From: Ferruginibacter sp.
GTDB lineage: Bacteria; Bacteroidota; Bacteroidia; Chitinophagales; Chitinophagaceae
Direction of reading: 5' to 3'
Length of the DNA: 64,000 bases
NCBI GenBank assembly: GCA_014379905.1
Contig: JACMKX010000020.1
Location: forward strand, 1 to 64,000
The position numbers and the translations under genes are program-made. Below are positions 25,216 to 35,093 of the stretch, piece after piece. The notes below the pieces were generated by a model. The model was not told the origin of the DNA. It worked only from the letters and a program-made list of their open reading frames with translations, and did not search any database. Positions within the stretch are counted from its first letter, which is position 1; each line of letters starts with the position of its first letter.

Positions 25216-26520
25216 ATGTTGTATTATAGCACAAACGGCCAATCGCCGAAAGTAGATTTTAAAACTGCTACCATCAATGGGCAGACACCGGATAAGGGAT
25301 TGTACTTCCCGGAATTTATTCCTCAACTGGAAAAATCATTTATTGAAAATATTGACGAATACCCGAACGAAGCAATTGCTTATGAAATTATCAAACCTTA
25401 TGTAGGCAATACCATTCCTGCTGATGTGCTAAAAAAGATCGTGGAAGAAACGGTGAACTTTTCCATTCCTTTAGTTCCCATTAATGAAAAAATTGCTTCG
25501 CTCGAATTATTTCACGGACCTACACTGGCATTTAAAGACATTGGCGCAAGATTTATGAGTCGCTGCCTGGGATATTTTGTTAAGGATCAGCAGAAAAAAG
25601 TTACCGTGCTGGTAGCTACTTCCGGCGATACGGGCGGTGCTGTCGCTAATGGCTTTTATGATGTGCCGGGTGTAGATGTAATTATTCTTTATCCTTCCGG
25701 GAAAGTAAGCAGTGTTCAGGAAAAACAACTGACCACTCTGGGAAAAAATATTCATGCCCTGGAAGTAAAAGGGAGCTTTGACGATTGCCAGCAAATGGTG
25801 AAAGATGTATTTGCCCATGCGGCAGATTTTCCGCAGCTTTTTTTAACTTCTGCCAATTCCATTAATGTGGCCCGCTGGTTGCCACAACAGTTTTATTATT
25901 TTTTTGCTTACAAACAATGGGCAGATAAAAACAACCCACCGGTAATAAGCGTGCCTAGTGGCAATTTTGGAAACATATGCGCCGGCTTATTGGCTGCGGC
26001 TTCGGGCCTGCCGGTGAAACATTTTATTGCAGCCTGCAATGCCAATGATACGATCCCGGAGTTTTTAAACACAGGAATTTACCCCGAAAAAAAATCCGTG
26101 GCCACCATCAGCAATGCCATGGATGTAGCCAGTCCTAGCAATTTTGTGCGCATCATGGAAATTTTTGGGCAACAGGTACCCGACTTGAAAAAACAATTAA
26201 CCGCTTACAGCGTTAATGATGCTGATACAAAAGCAACGCTTAAAAAAGTATTTGATGAATATCAATATTTATTAGATCCGCATGGAGCAGTTGGCTACAA
26301 TGCATTGGAGCAATATTTATCTGGAAACATTTTAGAAAAAGGAATTGTTGTGGAAACTGCGCACCCGGTTAAGTTTTATGATGTGGTGGAACCGATCATT
26401 AATAAATCTATTGAGATCCCGGCCTTCATTAAAGAACAACTGGAAGCCTCCCAACAAGTGACTTTAATTGATAATAGCCTGGAAGCCCTCGGATCTTTTT
26501 TAAAAAACCAGCTGATGTAG
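25216..26520 (+). CDS. thrC: Threonine synthase
   Basis: 434 residues, PLP-dependent; converts O-phosphohomoserine to threonine. Class features: N-terminal YYSTNGQSPKVDFKTA, the PLP lysine in GPTLAFKDIGARFM (about 97-110), the phosphate loop ATSGDTGGAVANGF, and VPSGNFGNICAGLLA. It is of the shorter bacterial type (TS1-like, as in E. coli). It lies 62 bp after thrB and closes the operon; the convergent lectin gene ends 13 bp further on. Confidence 0.97.
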   Translation: MLYYSTNGQSPKVDFKTATINGQTPDKGLYFPEFIPQLEKSFIENIDEYPNEAIAYEIIKPYVGNTIPADVLKKIVEETVNFSIPLVPINEKIASLELFHGPTLAFKDIGARFMSRCLGYFVKDQQKKVTVLVATSGDTGGAVANGFYDVPGVDVIILYPSGKVSSVQEKQLTTLGKNIHALEVKGSFDDCQQMVKDVFAHAADFPQLFLTSANSINVARWLPQQFYYFFAYKQWADKNNPPVISVPSGNFGNICAGLLAAASGLPVKHFIAACNANDTIPEFLNTGIYPEKKSVATISNAMDVASPSNFVRIMEIFGQQVPDLKKQLTAYSVNDADTKATLKKVFDEYQYLLDPHGAVGYNALEQYLSGNILEKGIVVETAHPVKFYDVVEPIINKSIEIPAFIKEQLEASQQVTLIDNSLEALGSFLKNQLM

Positions 26521-26533
26521 GGTGCTTAAAATT

Positions 26534-27820
26534 TTAATCACATGGATAATTAAATGCGTTGACAGTACAACCCCTGGAGAGGTTATCGGAACAAACTTTT
26601 ATTATATTGCTTCCAGAGGACAGGGTGACATTGCAGATAAAACTGTAAAATCCGTTCGTATTTTTTTCCATCTTCCAGGTACCTGTTTTTAACCCTGTAA
26701 AGTTTGAAACACTCCATACACAACAACAGGTGTTGGGATGCCTGGTTTGCGTAATCCCATTGCCCAACTGAACATTTAGTACATCACTGGTGCCTGTTGT
26801 ACCTGTAAGGGAAACCGGAGAAAAACGCAACCTGATCCCGCCTGTGCAACCAGTAGGACACTGCGAATAGCAACCTGCCCTGTCGTACACGACAATAGTG
26901 GCGGCCGGCTGGTTTGGTGTACCTATTTGCCGCGGAACCGCACAGGCCCGATTCGATTCAAGAGAGCCCGATGGAGTGACAGTGAAACAATGATTCAGGT
27001 ATATTCCCTGCCTGCTCTGCTCTGCCGTAAACACAAAATTATATTGTTCTGTGTTGGCCGGTACATTTGCCACCTGCCAGCTGCCCCCTGAATTACTCGA
27101 TCTTGCCATAATTCTAAATGATGTTTCATTACTTGAATTATCATTCCAACTAAGTTTGCCCGAAATAATATCTGTATCAGTATTATATACAAAATCCGTG
27201 ACGGCTACGCCAGTAGCTTTCCTTTGCATCGGGATTGCCCGCCATCTTTTAATGTTGGTACTGGCATAATCACCTAAAATTAACCAGGACCCGCTTTCAC
27301 TGCCCATTGGCCTTAATACTTTTGATGCATATCGCACACTTTGAATAATAAATTCATTTTCGGTACCACCTGCTACAGGAATAAATTTCCATCTCTGATT
27401 TTTATCATATACAGCGGTAGGTAGCAAGGCAACGCCCGGAGTAGCAGGAGGTGGCAACTTAACATCCTGGTAAACACGAAAGTTATAATTGGAATTGCCA
27501 CCGGATGAAGCAGGCAAGGCATTTACCATTTCATAACTTACTGTTATATACAAACCCGATAACACAGACTTAATGTAATAAAGGCTATCATTAACTGTAT
27601 TTACCCGCTCAAACCGGAAATACTGTGCATCCGTCAGATTCATATTATATTGCCAAAGCCTTGTTTTAGCTGCGGTATTCCCTCCTTTTACATCCATTAC
27701 TAATTGGGACCCCAAATTATACAACACCCGTTCCCCGGCGGGGAAAATCTGGGCTAACGCTGGTAAGTAGAAAAAAAATAAGAGCATAAAAAGGGATAAG
27801 ATATTATATAATGATTTCAT
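26534..27820 (-). CDS. Secreted ricin-type lectin-like protein with Cys-rich C-terminus
   Basis: 428 residues. Signal peptide at 1-23 (hydrophobic core, ALA-Q cleavage). Residues about 28-205 look like a ricin-B/RICIN beta-trefoil (LYNLGSQLVMDVKGGNTAAKTRLWQYN, QYFRFERV, NQRWKFIPV, KRWRAIP). Residues about 208-305 resemble a fibronectin-III fold (LSWNDNSSNETSFRIMARS). The last 120 residues hold about 13 cysteines (CYSQCPTGCTGG, NTCCCVW, CNVTL, CSDN, CTVN, CD) with no recognised domain. Probably exported and carbohydrate-binding. It follows the phosphoesterase gene (46 bp gap) on the same strand and could be co-transcribed with it. Confidence 0.75.
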   Translation of the reverse strand: MKSLYNILSLFMLLFFFYLPALAQIFPAGERVLYNLGSQLVMDVKGGNTAAKTRLWQYNMNLTDAQYFRFERVNTVNDSLYYIKSVLSGLYITVSYEMVNALPASSGGNSNYNFRVYQDVKLPPPATPGVALLPTAVYDKNQRWKFIPVAGGTENEFIIQSVRYASKVLRPMGSESGSWLILGDYASTNIKRWRAIPMQRKATGVAVTDFVYNTDTDIISGKLSWNDNSSNETSFRIMARSSNSGGSWQVANVPANTEQYNFVFTAEQSRQGIYLNHCFTVTPSGSLESNRACAVPRQIGTPNQPAATIVVYDRAGCYSQCPTGCTGGIRLRFSPVSLTGTTGTSDVLNVQLGNGITQTRHPNTCCCVWSVSNFTGLKTGTWKMEKNTNGFYSFICNVTLSSGSNIIKVCSDNLSRGCTVNAFNYPCD

Positions 27821-27866
27821 TTTTTAGTTTTTAGTTTATCTGAAGGTGATAACGGGAGTGTGCTTG

Positions 27867-30800
27867 TCATTTAACAGGCTTTACCCTGCGTCCAAGAAAG
27901 GCCAGGAAGTCATGAAAATCTGCATCTTTAGATGACAGCTTCGACCTTGTCATCATTTCGAAATCATGGGGAGCACTGGCTCTGGCAGCATTTCTTCTCC
28001 GCATATCCGGAAGCGAAGGCAGATGCGGTGAATGCTCATCGATGCTGCGCAACCTTGATGTTAGTGCGCCACCTAAATCATGCGCTGCATGTACACGGTC
28101 ACTTAAAAAGGGTTTGGACGCTCCGCAGAATCTTATCAGAATGGTTTTTAAGATAGAAGTATGGTCAAGGTTCTGATGATATACTTTTCCTTTTTCCGCA
28201 TAAGGTGAAATAATGAAGGCAGGTACCCGTACTCCATATGAAATTTTCATTTCATTATTTCGTAGCACCGAACTGCGGGAACGGGGTGCCACTGGTCCAT
28301 TTCCCTGGTCCAGGGTTTCGAGGGGTTTTTTAAGAATTTCTGCTGTTTTTGGTGGTACATGATCAAATAAGCCTCCATGCTCATCATAATTAATGATAAA
28401 CAATGTATGATCCCATACTTCTTTATTGGATCTAAGTGCTTCATACACTCTTTTTATCAGGTGCTGGCCATGCAGCATGTCAGCAGGTGGATGATCATCA
28501 TTTGCCGGGGCATCATGCATAGCAGGATCAATAAAAGTTACAGAAGGAAAAGGCCTTGCACTATTTGATCTCCTTATGTCTGTTTCCAAATTCGTTATAT
28601 CTCTTATCTTTTTTTCTTCCCCTGCATACCTGGCAAACATGCGCAACATACTTACTGAAGGAAAAGATTCATACACACGCCAGTCTATATCATGCTGCGA
28701 CAACACATCAAAAATTGTTATGTCCCTCGAAAGCATGAAAGAAGTTTCCACACTATTTTCAAGTTTTGGTTCTCCATTCCTGTCTTTCTGCAGGTCGCCG
28801 ATGAGGCTATACATCCTGTTGGGTAATGTGGGTCCGGGATGGGAGCAGAAATAATTATCGCAGATCGTATACTGATCTGCCAGGTATTTATACATCCTCA
28901 GTTCCTCCTGTGTATAATACCCCAACACGTCCGCTGGTTTTGTCCCCTTCCAGTCTGCAGGATCATCCGGGAGTTTTGAAATAAAATTCTCTACAAACCC
29001 TGTCATCGTATTGTTGGCGATCTGCTGCTGTACATCGGTATAATGATGTCCTACACTGAAAGGAATTTTTGTTTTTAAACCGGCCGCATTGGATCTAAAC
29101 CCTGCATGTTTCAGGTGCCTGATTTTATTCTCCCCGTCTGAGAATTCAGCAATTATATCATTTGTAAGCCCATTCACATCAGCATTCCACGCATTTCCGG
29201 GAACCATGTCGGGCATCCCCCCAGGGCCTGGCCTTGCCGCAACATTATTCACCAGCGGCCGCTCCAGTGAAAGGTAGCCCAGCACATGATCGAAAGAGCG
29301 GTTCTCCATCATCAACACAACTATGTGTTTAATTTTATCCGGATAGCTTGTAAGCATAGGAGAACTCCAGGTATCCCTTAATTCCAAAGGCGGAATGCCC
29401 GGCCCGGGGGAAGAATGACCAACTACCGGGTTAAACAGGGGCGAAGGTTTTCTTTCGGGCAGTACACTGGTTACATAATCAAACTCGATAGCATTACTAT
29501 TCCATCTAGCTTTCGTGAAGCGGAATGCACCACCTAACATATTATCGAAAATGCCCTCAATTATTTCCGACAGGTTTTTATTGAGTGTACCAACTAAATA
29601 AGTATAAAGACACATATTGATGAGCTCATTGACGGTATTCCCATAACTGGTATCAATGTTTAGCCAGCAGAGGCAGGATAACTGCCCTTCGGCGTTAATA
29701 TCAAAAGCTATTTCAAATAACACTTTGGGAATCCTTAATGCGGGCGGATTACGGCCGGGAAGTTTCACTTCAATCCTATTGAGGGTTTTTATTTCGAACT
29801 GAATCCCCGGCAACCCGGCAGGAATGGCTGTAACTTTCTGGAATGAAATTCCTGAGTCGAAATCTATATCCAGGGGCCAGAAATCTATATCCAATGAAGG
29901 GGATTCAAAATCTACTCGTGTTGATTCTCTTTTTACAGATCTTCCAATAGCTATGGTAAATTTATCGAGTTTAAAATCTTTAAAGCGAACATTATAATCA
30001 ACATTGACAATTTTAAATGGATTTTCATAAAGTGTATACTCTTCATTTTTTTTTACATCCTCCACACTCAGATCTGATACTTTGCCCAACACATTATACA
30101 TTTCAAAATTTTCTGCCAAAGCATCCGTCTTCAATTTAATTATAACCTGGTTGGTTTGTTCGCTGCCATTCCAATTTACTTTAAGATCAAGGTTTTTGCT
30201 ATCTTTTCCAAGAAGATAATCAAGCCTGTCAAGTAATAATTGTTTGGGAATCCGTAAGGTTTCATATACCTGCGCAAACAATTTATGTTTACCACCAACA
30301 GTTGATTCCATGATAAGTTTCCACTTTTGCACTTTGCCATTAGCTCCCCTACTCCATTTTAATTCTTTCAGAGTGATATCTGCCTGGAGAATACCATCGC
30401 GGCCGGATAAATGAACTGTGCCATCTGGCCGAACCAGTTGTATTCTTGCTGTGGACGGCGACTGAATATCAGGAAGAAAACCGGCGTCTATTAATTTAGT
30501 TACGTTTACAGTAAATTTCCCCAGGCGATAAAGATCAAATACAAATTCTTTTCGGGGCCGTATAATAGCTTCTGTATCCACTATAGGAGCTGCACTGGAA
30601 AGGGGAATTGTTTCATTTACTTTTACAATTACAGATTGGGTACCGGGTTGAAACCCTATAAATCCCGGGATATCGGCTGCTTTTGGTTTCGGAATACGTA
30701 ATGTCCATGGTTTTATAAAACCACGCAGGTTCCTGTAGTGATCCAGTTCATCAAGTGTAATACTGTTTCTTGTAAAGGAAATACCTAAGGGATCTATTAA

Positions 30801-31022
30801 TTCCCAAACCAGGTTAACATTGCCAATATGAATTGGCCGCAGGGGTGCACCTGCTACATCTTCGCCAAACGATATATTCCTGAACTTAGCCCTGGCGGTT
30901 ACAGCTATATCCAGTTTGCCTACCCGGTTAATGAGAACGGGAATACTCCTGGCTGCAAAAGTGCGGCCGGCAGCCTGTGGAAATTTTTCATTTAAAAATA
31001 CATGGATGAATTTTCTGGGCAT
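27867..31022 (-). CDS. Phosphoesterase (PLC/AcpA family) with large unassigned N-terminal region
   Basis: 1051 residues. From about 560 on it is a bacterial phosphoesterase of the phospholipase C/acid phosphatase AcpA family (PF04185): IKHIVVLMMENRSFDHVLGYL, HSPGPTLPNRMYSL-type segment (here CSHPGPTLPNRMYSLIG), HPPADMLHGQ, IINYDEHGGLFDHVPP and YGVRVPAFIISPYA, i.e. the metal-binding and nucleophile regions are present. Residues 1-550 are beta-rich, repetitive in style (several LRIPK-type phrases) and not recognised. No N-terminal signal peptide is visible, unlike most family members, so export route or location is unclear. Likely cleaves phosphate mono- or diesters. Confidence 0.8.
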   Translation of the reverse strand: MPRKFIHVFLNEKFPQAAGRTFAARSIPVLINRVGKLDIAVTARAKFRNISFGEDVAGAPLRPIHIGNVNLVWELIDPLGISFTRNSITLDELDHYRNLRGFIKPWTLRIPKPKAADIPGFIGFQPGTQSVIVKVNETIPLSSAAPIVDTEAIIRPRKEFVFDLYRLGKFTVNVTKLIDAGFLPDIQSPSTARIQLVRPDGTVHLSGRDGILQADITLKELKWSRGANGKVQKWKLIMESTVGGKHKLFAQVYETLRIPKQLLLDRLDYLLGKDSKNLDLKVNWNGSEQTNQVIIKLKTDALAENFEMYNVLGKVSDLSVEDVKKNEEYTLYENPFKIVNVDYNVRFKDFKLDKFTIAIGRSVKRESTRVDFESPSLDIDFWPLDIDFDSGISFQKVTAIPAGLPGIQFEIKTLNRIEVKLPGRNPPALRIPKVLFEIAFDINAEGQLSCLCWLNIDTSYGNTVNELINMCLYTYLVGTLNKNLSEIIEGIFDNMLGGAFRFTKARWNSNAIEFDYVTSVLPERKPSPLFNPVVGHSSPGPGIPPLELRDTWSSPMLTSYPDKIKHIVVLMMENRSFDHVLGYLSLERPLVNNVAARPGPGGMPDMVPGNAWNADVNGLTNDIIAEFSDGENKIRHLKHAGFRSNAAGLKTKIPFSVGHHYTDVQQQIANNTMTGFVENFISKLPDDPADWKGTKPADVLGYYTQEELRMYKYLADQYTICDNYFCSHPGPTLPNRMYSLIGDLQKDRNGEPKLENSVETSFMLSRDITIFDVLSQHDIDWRVYESFPSVSMLRMFARYAGEEKKIRDITNLETDIRRSNSARPFPSVTFIDPAMHDAPANDDHPPADMLHGQHLIKRVYEALRSNKEVWDHTLFIINYDEHGGLFDHVPPKTAEILKKPLETLDQGNGPVAPRSRSSVLRNNEMKISYGVRVPAFIISPYAEKGKVYHQNLDHTSILKTILIRFCGASKPFLSDRVHAAHDLGGALTSRLRSIDEHSPHLPSLPDMRRRNAARASAPHDFEMMTRSKLSSKDADFHDFLAFLGRRVKPVK

Positions 31023-31084
31023 AGAAATACGTTTTAAAATTGATAAAAGATGAAAACGGAAAGTATTTTCCTGGCGGTAAGGTG

Positions 31085-31120
31085 CCTGCCCGGGATGAAC
31101 TTACCGGGCAGGATTTTTTT
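31085..31120 (+). terminator. Terminator-like hairpin facing plus strand
   Basis: cctgcccgg (31085-31093) and ccgggcagg (31104-31112) form a perfect nine-pair GC-rich stem followed by ATTTTTTT on the plus strand. All neighbouring genes run on the minus strand, so no known transcript needs it; in the minus direction it would sit in the 5' leader of the phosphoesterase gene. Confidence 0.6.
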
Positions 31121-31180
31121 GCAGATTTTCAGTATTGGAATTTGAAAGACCAAAACTAACAGGCGACTATGATGAAAGGA

Positions 31181-31200
31181 ATACCCCAAAGGGGGATTTT
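31181..31200. repeat. CCCC..AAAGGGGG intergenic repeat piece
   Basis: ataccccaaagggggatttt, a short palindromic piece related in wording to the repeats at 6.7 kb and 25.15 kb, in the gap between the response regulator and the phosphoesterase gene. Confidence 0.4.
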
Positions 31201-31241
31201 ATAAGAAAGAAAAAAATAAATTTATAGAAGAATGCCGCTAA

Positions 31242-31889
31242 TCATTTAATGCCTTGCTGAAGTGCTTTCATAATTGCTTCCGTACGATTGGCAACATGTA
31301 GTTTCCTGTAAATATGCTTCACATGTGTACGAACAGTTTCATGGCTGATAAACAATTTATCAGCAATTATTTTTAACGACTGATTGTCTACTAATTCAAG
31401 AAGAATCTCCTTTTCCCTTTCGCTCAAATGATACTCCGCCGGTTCGGGTGACACAACAATGATATTTTTATTTGTGAAGAAATTCAGCGTTTTTCTTGCA
31501 ACCGCAGCATTCATAAATGATCCGCCCTGGTATACCTGAGCTATTGCTTCCAGGTACTTATTCGGGGGATCTGTTTTTAAAATATAACCGGAAGCCCCTG
31601 CACAAAGTGCATTGAATATTTTTGTGCTATCATCAAAAACAGTTTGTATCAAAACCCTACTGTTTACATATTTTTCGGTAATCAGGCGGGTCAATTCTAT
31701 ACCATCCATGCCCGGCATCTCAATATCCATTAAAATAACATCGGGTTTGCTTCTCTGGAGTTCTTCTTCCCAATGTTTACCATTATCAAACACCCCTATG
31801 CAGTTATAGCCGGGTGTACCGTTGAGTATGGCCTGCAATGCATCTCTTATCAGCTTATTGTCTTCAAATATGGCAACTTTAATTTCCAT
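31242..31889 (-). CDS. NarL/LuxR-type response regulator
   Basis: 215 residues. CheY-like receiver (1-125) with acidic pocket Glu-9/Asp-10, phospho-acceptor Asp-55 in VILMDIEMPGM, and conserved Thr/Ser and Lys positions (LIQTVFDD, YILKTDPP). C-terminal LuxR-type helix-turn-helix (about 150-212): LSEREKEILLELV, LFISHETVRTHVKHIYRKL. It is encoded 39 bp after the propeller histidine kinase and must be its partner. Probable targets include the phosphoesterase and lectin genes that follow, by position only. Confidence 0.93.
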   Translation of the reverse strand: MEIKVAIFEDNKLIRDALQAILNGTPGYNCIGVFDNGKHWEEELQRSKPDVILMDIEMPGMDGIELTRLITEKYVNSRVLIQTVFDDSTKIFNALCAGASGYILKTDPPNKYLEAIAQVYQGGSFMNAAVARKTLNFFTNKNIIVVSPEPAEYHLSEREKEILLELVDNQSLKIIADKLFISHETVRTHVKHIYRKLHVANRTEAIMKALQQGIK

Positions 31890-31928
31890 ATTACTAAATT
31901 GTGTTAAAAAAAAAGATATTCCCCTACC

Positions 31929-34900
31929 TCAATGAGTGAGATTATAGCATAGTTTTAAACTGGTGCCAATGCCAGGAGTACTTTTTAACTCCAGTGTCAG
32001 CCCGCTGTCCTCTGCACGCTTCCCTATATTATAAAGCCCGTTACCAGTTTTTACTTCATCCATATCAAATCCTTTTCCATCATCGGAAATAACAATGCAA
32101 AGTTTTTTATACTGGTAAGATACGTTTAAATTTAAATGAGCAGCCCTGCTGTATTTAACAGCATTGTTGATCGCTTCTTTACAAATCAGAAAAACATTCC
32201 TGCGCACATCCATTGACAGTTTTACGTATTCTTTAAAAGAACTAAAATCAGACAACGTCTTTATATTGGCAGCGCCTGTCATATCCATGGCGTACTCTTC
32301 CAGTTTTAGTAACAGCTTTTCAAGGGCATCATGCTGCGGATCCACCAGCCAGATAATATCATTTAATTTTAACACCATTTCGCTGGCAGATTTTTGCATC
32401 ACATCCAGCGATTGCCCCACTTCATTGTATTTGTCTTTTTTCATTTGGTCTTTAGCCACATGACTGTACATAGAGATCCCACTGAGTGTTGCACCAATTT
32501 CATCATGCAGATCCTGTGATATTTTAGAACGAAGCTGGTAAAGCTGCTTTAACTGTTTGATGCGATAGCGATATAAAAAGTATATTAATCCAGCCAGTGT
32601 CAAAGCCGTTAAAGCAATAAACCACCATCTGAGCCAAAAAGGATATTGAATTTTTATTAAGATCATTTTCTGAAATACCTGTCCAAACCTGCTGACCGCT
32701 TTCACTGTTACGGGCATTTTTCCGGGATTGACCCCGTAAAAATCAATTGTTCTTTCAGATCCCAAACTTACCCACCCGCCTCCATTTACCTGATAATAGA
32801 AATTGTATCCTTCTGAATTATCATAGTCAATAATAGTGTAACTGATCTTGAAATTTTGTGTGGATGCAGGCAACGTTATTTGTTTTTCCGGAAAATAAAT
32901 AGTTTTACCTGTAGTTGCTACCTGGGTAAATAAAAACAGGCTGTCCGGAATTTTACCCGGCCGGATCTTCGCATCGAACTTTACAAAATGATTATCGTGC
33001 AGTGAATAAAACTTATTGATGCCGGCATCAAAATAAATTGTCCTGCCCGAAGATCGCTCTTCAGGTATACCGTCCTGTTGGCTGAACGTGATAGCGGTTT
33101 TTGTAGCAATATTGAAGTAACCCAATTTTGTACCTGTAGTGTACCAAAGTTCATTGTTCACTTCATTGGCCAGCGATTGTATCACTACTGAACTTAATCC
33201 ATACTTTATGCCATCGTAATGCTCAAAGCGTTTTTCTTTTATTTTATATTCGAGCAAACTATTGTTAGCATTGTGAAGCCATAGCGATCCGCTTTTATCT
33301 GCTGTTAGCGCCACTATATCATCTTTATACTTTAAGGGACCGGCATAGGAAGTAATGAGTGTGTCAAAATTCTGCAGCCTATTATTCCACCTGGTTAGCG
33401 CATGACCGCCAAACCAGGTATCTCCATAAGCATCGTAGGCAATATTTTTTACCCGCTTGAATGGAAAAGCGGGAATAGTATGTTGGTCATAATTTTTAAA
33501 GCGCCTGGTGGAAGGATCATAATTGGCTACTTTTCCCGCCATGGAAGCCAAAAACCAGGCCCTGCCATGCTTGTCAGGAGGATAAAGCATTACATTGTCC
33601 CAATTTTCTACTCCAATGGCTTGAGTATCTTTTACCCTGCCGGTCTTTTTGGATACTACATCGTACCACCATATTCCATTGGAAGTACCCATCCACAAGC
33701 TGTCTTCATGATAAGATTGAATAGAAAACACAGAACCATATTCCCCATCTCCCCGCAAATATTTTTGAGTTTGGATCACTTGCATAGTAGTAGTATCAAC
33801 AACAACAAGTGCGCAGCTATCATGTTTTGATCCAAAATACAATTTGTCTTTATAGCGGTATACGCAGTGGAAAGCAGGGAGAAGTCTTCCGGCAAATAAT
33901 GGCGAAGTGATACTATAATTCACCAGGAATGGCTGCTTATTTTTTTGCCTGAGTAAACCCACCCGTGTGCCTACCCATATTCTTTTCTCGGCATCAACAA
34001 AAACAACATTGCAGGTGTATTTTGAAAGATATTTTTGAGGATCACAGGTTATGGTCCCTGTTTTATTATTGAGCGTTAAAATATAATAACCTGTTTCTCT
34101 GCCGGTAAGAACAAAATGAGTATCGTCCAGTTTAAAGATTCCCGTTGACCAGTTTAACTCTTCCGCAGCCTTGAAAGGAAGACAAGATTTTGTTATTGAT
34201 CCACTTACCTTATTATAATATTTTATGGTATCATTTTTAATGTCGGCCAGTACAATATCATCTTTTGTCAATTGTAATAAACGTACATCAAACCATCTCT
34301 TTGCAGGACGAAAAATTTTTTGCAACCTATCACCACTTCCAATAGTAGCTAATGTTTTTTTTTGACTGTTGTAAATACTCATCCATGTCTTTTCATTGTA
34401 CACCAAATATTCCACCTCACTTATTGGTACAATGGTATACCCATATAACATGCGCTTACTGTTAACATCGGCCGCTGTGTAGGCATCATACCTGAAATTT
34501 AATTTACTTTCAGGCAAAAATTCGTACAGGCCTGTATTTGTTGTAATCAATATATTACCGCCGGGCATTTGAAATGCATCGCGGATAGAATTGAGGTATT
34601 GGGAAAAACTGGTAGTATCGGGTATTAAATAGTGCTGAAGCTTAAAGTTGTTGGGATCCAGTACAATGAAGCCTGCTCTTGTTACCATTCCTATTTTGCC
34701 ATTAGAGATGGGAATGATCTTGCTGATATTAGTTGCTGATAAGGTAAAAGGATTTTCTTTACGTGTAAAATCCAGGAATTGTATACCATCAAACCTGCTC
34801 AGGCCCGATTCTGTGCCTATCCACATAAATCCCTTGTTATCCCTTATGATGGATTCTACGTTATTATCCGGCAGACCATTTTTGCTGCTGTACAACTCAA

Positions 34901-34991
34901 AAGAAGATTCCGGGTGCTGCGCATATAACCTACACTGAAAAAGTGTATTAAAAAAGATTGAAATAATAATTATCCTGAAAAAAATGAGCAT
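31929..34991 (-). CDS. Propeller-type sensor histidine kinase
   Basis: 1020 residues. Signal peptide (1-24), a periplasmic region of Reg_prop beta-propeller repeats (about 30-690; recurring GLPDNNVESI, GFMWIGTESGL, GNILITTNTGLYEF, KRIWVGTRVGLL units), a Y_Y_Y domain (about 700-775), one transmembrane helix (WWFIALTALTLAGLIYFLY, about 788-806), then a HisKA_3 dimerisation domain with phospho-acceptor His in SKISQDLHDEIGATLSGI (about 827) and an HATPase domain (KEAINNAVKYSRA, DDGKGFD, GNGLYNIGKRA). Such sensors commonly read polysaccharide breakdown products or other extracellular cues. It lacks the fused receiver and AraC domains of hybrid two-component systems and instead works with the separate regulator downstream. 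Confidence 0.92.
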   Translation of the reverse strand: MLIFFRIIIISIFFNTLFQCRLYAQHPESSFELYSSKNGLPDNNVESIIRDNKGFMWIGTESGLSRFDGIQFLDFTRKENPFTLSATNISKIIPISNGKIGMVTRAGFIVLDPNNFKLQHYLIPDTTSFSQYLNSIRDAFQMPGGNILITTNTGLYEFLPESKLNFRYDAYTAADVNSKRMLYGYTIVPISEVEYLVYNEKTWMSIYNSQKKTLATIGSGDRLQKIFRPAKRWFDVRLLQLTKDDIVLADIKNDTIKYYNKVSGSITKSCLPFKAAEELNWSTGIFKLDDTHFVLTGRETGYYILTLNNKTGTITCDPQKYLSKYTCNVVFVDAEKRIWVGTRVGLLRQKNKQPFLVNYSITSPLFAGRLLPAFHCVYRYKDKLYFGSKHDSCALVVVDTTTMQVIQTQKYLRGDGEYGSVFSIQSYHEDSLWMGTSNGIWWYDVVSKKTGRVKDTQAIGVENWDNVMLYPPDKHGRAWFLASMAGKVANYDPSTRRFKNYDQHTIPAFPFKRVKNIAYDAYGDTWFGGHALTRWNNRLQNFDTLITSYAGPLKYKDDIVALTADKSGSLWLHNANNSLLEYKIKEKRFEHYDGIKYGLSSVVIQSLANEVNNELWYTTGTKLGYFNIATKTAITFSQQDGIPEERSSGRTIYFDAGINKFYSLHDNHFVKFDAKIRPGKIPDSLFLFTQVATTGKTIYFPEKQITLPASTQNFKISYTIIDYDNSEGYNFYYQVNGGGWVSLGSERTIDFYGVNPGKMPVTVKAVSRFGQVFQKMILIKIQYPFWLRWWFIALTALTLAGLIYFLYRYRIKQLKQLYQLRSKISQDLHDEIGATLSGISMYSHVAKDQMKKDKYNEVGQSLDVMQKSASEMVLKLNDIIWLVDPQHDALEKLLLKLEEYAMDMTGAANIKTLSDFSSFKEYVKLSMDVRRNVFLICKEAINNAVKYSRAAHLNLNVSYQYKKLCIVISDDGKGFDMDEVKTGNGLYNIGKRAEDSGLTLELKSTPGIGTSLKLCYNLTH

Positions 34992-35093
34992 TCTTTTTTG
35001 TGTAGGATATTAAATTACAAAAAAATATGCGCTAATAGGATATTAATGAAAAAATCACCCTGTAGGGTACATAAAGACGAAGTATGAATGAAA

